Position numbers and translations under genes: made by a program. Positions 6,646-11,658 of a stretch of 11,658 nt of DNA are shown in pieces. The notes under the pieces are model-generated. The model was not told the DNA's origin. It saw nothing but the letters and a program-made list of their open reading frames with translations, and searched no databases. Where the stretch lies: NCBI GenBank assembly GCA_002358575.1, contig DEPD01000113.1:1-11658 (forward strand), in the 5' to 3' direction. The DNA comes from Lachnospiraceae bacterium UBA3401 (GTDB lineage: Bacteria; Bacillota; Clostridia; Lachnospirales; Lachnospiraceae). Within the stretch, counting starts at the first letter, position 1. Each line of letters begins with the position of its first letter.

Positions 6646-6954
6646 ATGGCGGCGGAGAATAAGCAAAAAGTAAAACAGGCAGTTGCGTTGGAATACGACC
6701 CAGCAGACAGCGCTCCAAAAGTGATTGCAATGGGACGCGGCGTACTGGCGGATAAAATTATAGAGCAGGCAAAACAAGCAGATGTGCCAATCCATAAGGA
6801 TGATAAATTAGCAAATACCCTGTCGAAATTGCAGATTGGTGAGATGATACCGCCAGAGCTCTATGAGGTGGTCGCAGAAATCCTTATGTTTGTGGACAGT
6901 ATGGATAAGATCAAAGCAAAGGTGAACGCTTATCAAAACAATAAGGAACTGTAA
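6646..6954 (+). CDS. Free-standing FlhB/YscU C-terminal-domain protein (YlqH-like)
   Basis: This 102-residue soluble protein matches the cytoplasmic C-terminal domain of FlhB-type export switch proteins: AVALEYDP (12-19), PKVIAMGRGVLADKIIEQAK (24-43), VPIHKD (47-52), and IPPELYEVVAEIL (68-80). It lacks the membrane domain and the NPTH autocleavage motif, and starts close to where mature FlhB-CC begins. Stand-alone versions (B. subtilis YlqH, Helicobacter FlhX) are known, and FlhX can substitute for the FlhB C-terminal fragment. It is co-transcribed with the FliK-like gene 19 bases upstream, matching the known FliK-FlhB partnership. The RBS GAGAGGA (6631-6637) has good spacing. The actual function in this genome is unproven. 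Confidence 0.85.
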   Translation: MAAENKQKVKQAVALEYDPADSAPKVIAMGRGVLADKIIEQAKQADVPIHKDDKLANTLSKLQIGEMIPPELYEVVAEILMFVDSMDKIKAKVNAYQNNKEL

Positions 6955-6956
6955 AA

Positions 6957-7313
6957 ATGAACACGAGAGAAAAAGGCACAGAATATGAAAAGATTGCTGC
7001 AAAATTTTTGCAAAATCATGGCGTAATAATCTCTGAATACAATTATAGAAACCGTCAAGGCGAGATTGATATAATAGGAAAAGATGGAGAATATATTGTA
7101 TTTTTTGAGATAAAGTATCGCAAAAATGATGCGAGTGGGCAGCCTGCAGAGGCGGTGGACTACAGGAAACAACGTAAAATTTGCAAGGTGGCAGATTACT
7201 ATCGAATGATGCATCAAATAGGGGAGTTCTCACCAGTGCGTTACGATGTGGTCGCAATCTGTGGAACAGAAATTACATGGTATCAGAATGCGTTTGCGCA
7301 TATTTACACATAA
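6957..7313 (+). CDS. yraN: YraN family protein (UPF0102), predicted nuclease fold
   Basis: A 118-residue protein of the UPF0102/YraN family, which has a restriction-endonuclease-like fold related to archaeal Holliday junction resolvases; its cellular role is not established. Visible elements are GTEYEKIAAKFL (7-18), the QGEIDIIG motif with Glu36 and Asp38, and VFFEIKYRK with Glu51-x-Lys53, forming the PD-(D/E)xK site. The conserved A-VD-RKQRKICK stretch follows. The gene starts two bases after the stop of the FlhB-like gene, with AAGGA nine bases before ATG, so it is translationally close-coupled. It is the last gene of the operon and is followed by the palindromic element at 7317. Confidence 0.93.
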   Translation: MNTREKGTEYEKIAAKFLQNHGVIISEYNYRNRQGEIDIIGKDGEYIVFFEIKYRKNDASGQPAEAVDYRKQRKICKVADYYRMMHQIGEFSPVRYDVVAICGTEITWYQNAFAHIYT

Positions 7314-7316
7314 ATT

Positions 7317-7436
7317 TATACTGGCGGTCAGCCTTTTTGACCGCCAGTATAACAAGATGCGCACAGCCGCATAAGGAAATTTGCCGCTTTGCGGCTGGAG
7401 CGATACTCACGGCAAATTTCATTGACCGTGAGTATA
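7317..7436. repeat. Structured palindromic intergenic element (double hairpin, copy 3)
   Basis: Hairpin 1 has a perfect 14-bp stem, TATACTGGCGGTCA (7317-7330) with TGACCGCCAGTATA (7338-7351). A middle stem pairs AGCCGCA (7365-7371) with TGCGGCT (7390-7396). Hairpin 2 pairs ATACTCACGG (7403-7412) with CCGTGAGTAT (7426-7435). The outermost ends, TATACTGGCGGTCA and TGACCGTGAGTATA (7423-7436), are themselves inverted repeats with 12 of 14 matches, so the 120-base unit has MITE- or BIME-like termini. The middle shares ATGCGCAC...AGGAAAT with copies at 931 and 1701. AAATTTGCCG (7378-7387) and CGGCAAATTT (7410-7419) offer an alternative pairing. Hairpin 1 may also terminate the upstream operon, although no T-tract follows it. 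Confidence 0.7.
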
Positions 7437-7461
7437 ATAATAATTAGGGTGGTATAAAATC

Positions 7462-8379
7462 GTGCAGAATGAAATAATTCGATATGGAAATCACACAACA
7501 TGCAGACTTGGTTATGATAAAGAAAATCAAGAAATGGCGTATTTTACATTTGCGGGATTGGAACAGACAGGCATTGTGGAACACTTTTTCTCGACAAGAG
7601 AAGGCGGTGTGAGCAGTGATTATTTGTATTCATTAAACTTTAGTTTTACGCAGGGCGATACCAAAGAAAATGTGATAGAAAATTTTAGAAGGGCTGCGGC
7701 ACATTTAGGAATGACCTGCAATGACATTGTATGTACACAGCAGACGCACACAACAAATGTCCGTAAAGTAACTGCTGCTGATAAGGGAAAAGGTGTTGTC
7801 TGCGAACGGGATTACACAGATATAGACGGGCTAATTACAAATGAGAGCGGAATTATTTTGGCGGCTTTCTATGCGGATTGTGTTCCGCTGTTTCTTGTGG
7901 ACCCTGTAAATCGAGCAATTGGTTTGGCACACTCTGGTTGGCGCGGAACTGTCGAGAGAATGGGAAAAGTGATGTTAGAGAAAATGAGCGTAGAATTTGG
8001 CACAAAGCCGGAGGATGTTCGCGTTGCAATTGCGCCCGCAATCTGCCAGAGTTGCTATGAGGTAAGTGCGGATGTTGCACTTGCTTTTGCAGAGATTTTT
8101 GCGAAAGATGATGCAAAGGCGCAGGAATATCTTGTGCGGTATCAACAGGATATGACACAGCAAGATATTGACAGATGTCTAATGTATCAAAAGGAGAATG
8201 GGAAATATCAATTAAATCTTTGGTACGCAAATTTTAGGGTCTTTCGCGATGCGGGTGTGCCAAACAAACAAATTGAAGTAACAGATGTCTGTACTTGTTG
8301 CAATTCGGAATTGTTGTTCAGCCATAGAGCCAGCAAGGGAAAGCGTGGAAACTTGGGTGCGTTTTTGATGCTAAAATAA
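7462..8379 (+). CDS. pgeF: PgeF/YfiH family protein (multicopper-polyphenol-oxidase-like fold)
   Basis: A member of the YfiH/LACC1 family. Members were reported as laccase-like or purine nucleoside phosphorylases/adenosine deaminases, and E. coli PgeF was linked to removing mis-incorporated serine from peptidoglycan precursors, so the substrate here is uncertain. The zinc-binding triad is visible: His96 in CTQQTHTTNV, Cys140 in YADCVPLFLVD and His157 in GLAHSGWRGT. The C-terminus has the expected TCC...SHRASKGKRGNLGAFLML. The length, 305 residues, is slightly longer than usual. The start is GTG 7462, with AGGGTGG (7446-7452) nine bases before it. A TATAAT at 7433-7438, within the end of the repeat element, might act as a -10, but no good -35 accompanies it. 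Confidence 0.9.
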   Translation: MQNEIIRYGNHTTCRLGYDKENQEMAYFTFAGLEQTGIVEHFFSTREGGVSSDYLYSLNFSFTQGDTKENVIENFRRAAAHLGMTCNDIVCTQQTHTTNVRKVTAADKGKGVVCERDYTDIDGLITNESGIILAAFYADCVPLFLVDPVNRAIGLAHSGWRGTVERMGKVMLEKMSVEFGTKPEDVRVAIAPAICQSCYEVSADVALAFAEIFAKDDAKAQEYLVRYQQDMTQQDIDRCLMYQKENGKYQLNLWYANFRVFRDAGVPNKQIEVTDVCTCCNSELLFSHRASKGKRGNLGAFLMLK

Positions 8380-8447
8380 AAATTTGATTACAAGACGGTT
8401 ATTGCTAAAAATGTTTAATTCAAAATAAAACAATTTAGGTTGTGTAT

Positions 8448-8477
8448 TTGTAAGGTAGGAAATCAGATTGGTAAAAT
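8448..8477 (+). promoter_or_regulatory. Weak promoter candidate for the NERD gene
   Basis: TTGTAA (8448-8453), an 18-base spacer, and TAAAAT (8472-8477) would place a start about 60 bases before the gene. Both boxes are partial matches in a very AT-rich gap, so chance is a real possibility. No terminator hairpin was found between pgeF and this site. Confidence 0.3.
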
Positions 8478-8536
8478 ACACTATTTTTTCGCTTTTAAAT
8501 TTAAGTATATTAATAAAAAGCAAAGGAGAGAACTAC

Positions 8537-9421
8537 ATGTGGATATTTTTGGTGATTGTGCTTCTTGTTATTGTTATATATATCATACAGAAGAAACAGT
8601 ATGAGCAGACGGAATATTATCAACAAACCCAAAACCCCTTTATGAGTGTTCAATTTAACAAAGGACTTTTGGGTGAATTTTATACATATAAATATTTAAA
8701 ATCACTTGCTGGGTATAAAAGATATTTGTTTAATTTATATCTTCCGAAAAACAATGGGGAATACACAGAATTAGATGTTGTTCTTTTGCATGAATCAGGT
8801 ATTTATGTATTTGAATCTAAAAATTATAGTGGATGGATTTTTGGAACAGAATCTCAACAATATTGGACTCAAACATTGCCTGTTGGACGAGGAGCACAGA
8901 AAAATCAATTTTACAATCCTATCTTACAAAACAAGGGGCATCTAAAATGGCTTCAAACATTCCTCGATGATCGGTCATTACCATTTTATTCTTACATTGT
9001 ATTTAGTGATCGTTGTACATTGAAAAATATTACTTTGACTAGCAAAGAACATTATGTAATGAATCGATATAACCTTCTTTCTGCGGTTCAACAAAATATT
9101 GCAAAAACTGGGGTACAATTATCACAAGACAAAATTGATAACTTATTTGAAAAATTGTACCCTCTAACTCAGATAGATGAAGCCGAAAAAATAATACATA
9201 TTAGAAACATTCGACAAAATACACAGAGTAGTTTTTCGCAGACTATTTCTGCCACTAATGTAACTCCAGATATTGAGAAAACGATATGTCCTCGCTGTGG
9301 CGGAAAACTTGTTATGCGTATTGCAACTAAAGGAGAGCACCAAGGAAAAAAATTTTGGGGATGTTCTAACTACCCAAAATGTAGATATATAGAAAATTTG
9401 CCAAATGAAAAGGAGTATTAG
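8537..9421 (+). CDS. Membrane-anchored NERD-domain protein with topoisomerase-type zinc finger
   Basis: A 294-residue protein with three parts. Residues 2-17 form a membrane helix (WIFLVIVLLVIVIYII). A NERD (nuclease-related) domain at about 40-160 has the PD-(D/E)xK-like set Glu47 (LLGEFY), Asp80 (TELDVVLL) and Glu93-x-Lys95 (VFESKNYSGW). A C-terminal C4 zinc finger of the topoisomerase I type has Cys251, Cys254, Cys276 and Cys282 (CPRCGG... GCSNYPKC). The start is ATG 8537 with AAAGGAGAG eight bases upstream; an in-frame TTG at 8468 lacks a ribosome binding site. Codon use is visibly more AT-rich than in the preceding operon, which may mark the start of an accessory region. The function of NERD proteins is not established; DNA processing near the membrane is an inference. 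Confidence 0.88.
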   Translation: MWIFLVIVLLVIVIYIIQKKQYEQTEYYQQTQNPFMSVQFNKGLLGEFYTYKYLKSLAGYKRYLFNLYLPKNNGEYTELDVVLLHESGIYVFESKNYSGWIFGTESQQYWTQTLPVGRGAQKNQFYNPILQNKGHLKWLQTFLDDRSLPFYSYIVFSDRCTLKNITLTSKEHYVMNRYNLLSAVQQNIAKTGVQLSQDKIDNLFEKLYPLTQIDEAEKIIHIRNIRQNTQSSFSQTISATNVTPDIEKTICPRCGGKLVMRIATKGEHQGKKFWGCSNYPKCRYIENLPNEKEY

Positions 9422-9739
9422 ATATAGTTTTTTTGCAATACAACAGCAATTTACAAATTTTCATAGTTATTTAATCAAGTTTAATAATGCTAAGAGCCTG
9501 ATATCGTAGTGTTTTCTGATTTAATAGATGCAACTTTTATGAAGAAAAGTTAAAGTATTTTTCAAATCCGGCATTGAAACGATGGTAGCATTCTGTAGAA
9601 ATAACAAGAAATCAATCGTAAGATCGGTTGGCAAATTTGTTATCTATGTTTGCAAAACCATTATTGAGTTGATTTTAGATAACTTGTTTTAGTGCCAACT
9701 AATCTATTTTTTTATGCATAGATAGAGAAGGGGAAATCT
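9422..9739 (+). other. 318-base non-coding gap between the NERD gene and the xre-RT locus
   Basis: No coding frame of note lies here. The right two thirds is rich in inverted repeats and is annotated separately as a candidate retron RNA. No clear terminator for the NERD gene and no convincing promoter were found; TTTACA at 9450-9455 and nearby AT-rich stretches are too weak to call. Confidence 0.5.
9523..9708 (+). ncRNA. Candidate retron msr-msd non-coding RNA
   Basis: AATAGAT (9523-9529) and ATCTATT (9702-9708) are exact complements flanking the region, like the a1/a2 ends of a retron RNA. A G (9530) directly follows the left arm, where retrons place the branching guanosine. Inside are AACTTTT/AAAAGTT (9532-9538 with 9545-9551, loop ATGAAG), CAATCG/CGGTTG (9613-9618 with 9625-9630), and a long nested hairpin suited to an msd: GTTGGCA/TGCCAAC (9627-9633 with 9693-9699) enclosing GTTATCTA/TAGATAAC (9639-9646 with 9676-9683). 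The middle two compete for 9627-9630. It lies upstream of genes for an HTH protein and a reverse transcriptase with retron motifs. The 7-base a1/a2 is short and the exact ends are guesses. Confidence 0.42.
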
Positions 9740-10043
9740 ATGGTTGGAGAAGCACTTAGATTATTGTGGATTTTTAGTGGATATAAATCTGCTGAATTAG
9801 CTGAGAAACTGGGAATTTCTCAAAGCTATGTTTTCGGAAATTAAAAATAATAAGAAACAGCCGACAATGGATATATTAGATAAGTATGCCAGCGTATTTG
9901 AAATGAAAAAATCAACATTATTATTTGCAGAAGCTTTAGAAAATGATGTTGAAGTACAAAATGATAAAAAACAGAAAGTGGCATTAGCGGGAATGAAATT
10001 ATTGAAAATACTTGAAAGAGTTGGTAAGTTTGAAGATGAATAA
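9740..10043 (+). pseudogene. Xre/Cro-C1 HTH regulator, frameshifted
   Basis: Translation from ATG 9740 gives MVGEALRLLWIFSGYKSAEL, continues to SQSYV and then leaves frame, stopping at once. Removing one T from the four-T run at 9831-9834 restores SQSYVSEIKNNKKQPTMD and an open frame to TAA 10043, making a 100-residue protein. Residues 12-55 form a classic helix-turn-helix (AELAEKLGISQSYVSEIKNN); the C-terminal half is helical (MKLLKILERV). AAGGGG (9728-9733) precedes the ATG by six bases. The gene overlaps the RT start by eight bases, so the two were translated together. Some retron families include an HTH protein of this kind, and it may have been regulator or antitoxin. The lesion could be real or a base-calling error. 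Confidence 0.8.
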
Positions 10044-11034
10044 ATGTTATCCAATAAAGAACAGTCCATTGTATCGGTTGAGGAATAGAAGAAGGTTAAC
10101 GGAATTTTTAAATCTACCTAAAACTATTTTAAGGAAAAACATACTTATTGTTATAATGAGTTTTCGAGACCGAAGCCCAATGGAGATGGAGAAAGACATT
10201 TTACTGTACCGCTAGAAGATTTAAAGAGTATACAAAAACATATTTGTAAACTATTTAAACGAATTATAACGCCAGAATGGGTAATATCAGGTAAAAAATC
10301 ATGTAGTTATATTACAAATGCAGAGATGCATTTAGAACATAGATTTGTGAAAACAATGGATATATCAAAGTTTTATGATTCAGCACAGCGAAGCAGAATC
10401 TATCAAATGTTTTCACAAACTTTTAATATGGCATCTGATATTGCGTGGATTATGACAGAGTTAGTAACATATAATGGAACATTGCCAACAGGAAGCCCCT
10501 CTAGCCAACTAATTATATATTGGACATACCGTGGCATGTTTCAGAGAATAAATGAATTAGCAGAAGAATATAATTGCTATTTTTCGCTTTACGTAGATGA
10601 TATGGCATTTTCCTCTGATTTTCCGATTAAAGCCATCTTGAGAGATGAGGTTTCCGATGTATTAAGAAAGAATAGACTATTGGCAAAAAGTAAAAAGGAT
10701 CATTATTATCAGGTAAACGATTTTAAGGTTGTTACTGGAGTTGGAATAAAGCAGAAAAAAAGGTTGTACTTAATAATAAGCGTAAACAAATAATAGAGTT
10801 TATGCAAAATGTAAAAAAAGCAGTAATATATATCAAATTGAAAAGCTTAACGGAATTTTATGCTCACTAAGGCAAATAGAACCATATATTTTCCCAGAAA
10901 TATATGGGTATGTCCATAGCTATGAGCAGGAACTCAAGAAATTATCAAGAGACAGATTTTATAGGGCTAAAAAGAAAAAAGGTATGTATCATTCTAAGCA
11001 CATATATAATGTTGGCATTAATACGAAACAATGA
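10036..11034 (+). pseudogene. Retron-type reverse transcriptase, three frameshifts
   Basis: The reading runs ATG 10036 (MNKCYPIKNSPLYRLRNRRR) through three frames to TGA 11034. Restoring one A in each of the runs 10120-10123, 10755-10761 and 10813-10819 gives a continuous protein of about 333 residues, the usual retron RT size. Visible motifs are RPKPNGDGERHFTVP near the N-terminus, the retron-specific NAxxH as NAEMH (10317-10331), motif A MDISKFYDS with catalytic Asp at 10359, LPTGSPSSQL, catalytic YVDD (10590-10601), and the retron VTG (10731-10739). A basic C-terminus follows (NKKRKQIIEFMQNVK, later KKLSRDRFYRAKKKKG). Retron RTs copy part of a structured RNA into msDNA and act in phage defence. 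All catalytic Asp codons survive, so the damage is recent or artefactual. Confidence 0.85.
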
Positions 11035-11061
11035 TTTGATTAATTGAAAAGAAGGTAAACG

Positions 11062-11658
11062 ATGTTAGATTGCATTATTGAACGTACAAACAGATATATA
11101 GATGATATGCCGAAAAAAGAGCGTAAAAAATATGGTCAGTTTTTTAGACAGCACGTTTTATGGCTGGATTATATACTATACCTGAAAACATGTTCAAGGT
11201 TCGCATTTTAGACGCAGGAGCAGGTTCAGGTATATTGTCGTGTGCACTTTTAGAACGATTGGAGCGGATGGCTTTTGTTCAAACAATAGAATTAACTTGT
11301 TATGAGAATGATGACAATATCTTGGGATTGTTAAGAGAAAATCTGCATACTTATCAGACAAATTCAAAAAAGGACATTCAAATTAATATTATCACAGATA
11401 ATTATATTACAAGCCAGTATTTGGACTTCCATCATATGTTAGGCGGCAAACCCGAGCCTAAGAAATATGATTTTGTAATAGGAAATTCTCCATATATGAA
11501 GATACCTAAAGATGCGCCGGAAGCAACGGCTATGCCGGAAGTCTGTTATGGCGCCCCCAATTTATATTTCATTTTTGCGGCAATGGGATTATTCAATCTT
11601 GATAGTGAAGGGGGAGATGGTGTATATTATCCCTCGCTCATGGACTTCTGGAGCATAT
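11062..11658 (+). pseudogene. Eco57I-type N6-adenine DNA methyltransferase, 5' part, frameshifted
   Basis: ATG 11062 (GAAGG six bases upstream) opens MLDCIIERTNRYIDDM and KKYGQFF, the usual N-terminus of these methylases. The frame is lost at about 11146-11150. The next frame carries ARFMAGLYTIP, then SAM-binding motif I LDAGAGSG (11208-11231), and motif IV as GNSPY (11481-11495) where NPPY is usual, then APNLYFIFAAMG. A five-G run at 11610-11614 shifts frame again; with four Gs it would read EMVYIIPRSWTSGAY to the window end. The 3' part lies outside. It starts 27 bases after the RT stop, so it is probably co-transcribed. It is likely the modification subunit of a restriction system or a partner of the RT locus. 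Confidence 0.8.

Noticed and set aside
6808..7257. 149-residue minus-strand frame opposite the FlhB-like and yraN genes
   Set aside because: The plus-strand genes have conserved motifs and good ribosome binding sites; the antisense product is Cys/His/Leu-rich noise.
8468..8536. N-terminal extension of the NERD protein from a TTG at 8468
   Set aside because: There is no Shine-Dalgarno before 8468, while AAAGGAGAG sits correctly before ATG 8537, right at the start of the membrane helix.
9702..9723. Hairpin ATCTAT/ATAGAT with a T-run as a terminator before xre
   Set aside because: The stem is only six A/T-rich pairs, the T-run lies in the loop rather than after the stem, and it competes with the proposed a1/a2 pairing.
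10012..10215. 67-residue frame as a separate small protein between xre and the RT
   Set aside because: Its first part (MNKCYPIKNSPLYRLRNRRR to LNLP) is the RT N-terminus; the rest is out-of-frame reading after the lost A at 10120-10123.
10036..11034. Group II intron maturase or diversity-generating RT as the identity of the reverse transcriptase
   Set aside because: No intron boundaries, maturase or HNH domain, or template/variable repeat pair is visible, and NAxxH plus VTG point to a retron RT.
1..11658. CRISPR array
   Set aside because: No regularly spaced direct repeats of 25-40 bases occur; the only repeats are the three dispersed intergenic copies and the 20-base pair at the left end.

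Overview
The window looks like a chromosomal segment of a low-GC Clostridia member, most likely Lachnospiraceae. This is inferred from the gene order signal peptidase - ylqF/rbgA - rnhB - FliK-like - FlhB-C-like - yraN, the AGGAGG-type ribosome binding sites, the BirA-type operator in front of bioY, and the AT-rich codon use. No species can be named from the sequence alone.

Layout. (1) 1-663 has no convincing gene. (2) 664-906 holds a promoter, a tandem tRNA-Ala(CGC) and tRNA-Val(CAC), and an intrinsic terminator. (3) 1001-1700 is a self-contained bioY unit (biotin uptake) with a BirA-like operator over its promoter and its own terminator. (4) 1796-7313 is a seven-gene same-strand housekeeping cluster behind a good sigma-A-type promoter. 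It encodes two type I signal peptidases flanking the 50S assembly GTPase RbgA/YlqF, then RNase HII, a FliK-like protein, a free-standing FlhB C-terminal-domain protein, and a YraN-family predicted nuclease. (5) 7317-7436 is a strongly structured, palindrome-rich intergenic repeat; its core resembles two other intergenic stretches, at about 931-963 and 1701-1733. (6) 7462-8379 is pgeF. (7) 8537-9421 is a membrane-anchored NERD-domain protein with a topoisomerase-type zinc finger.

(8) 9422-11658 is a visibly AT-richer accessory region and the most interesting part. A 318-base non-coding stretch contains nested inverted repeats flanked by a 7-base inverted repeat, resembling a retron msr-msd RNA gene. 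It is followed by a Xre-type HTH gene, a reverse transcriptase carrying the retron-diagnostic NAxxH, YVDD and VTG motifs, and an Eco57I-type N6-adenine DNA methyltransferase running off the window. All three genes are broken by frameshifts. Five of the six are single-base gains or losses in homopolymer runs; the sixth is a less clear lesion in the methyltransferase. The flanking amino-acid sequence stays well preserved. This is either a very recently decaying (or switched-off) retron/defence locus or a patch of poor base calling.

The first 9.4 kb is mostly core genome and the last 2.2 kb looks like a horizontally acquired anti-phage locus. No integrase or transposase is visible in the window.
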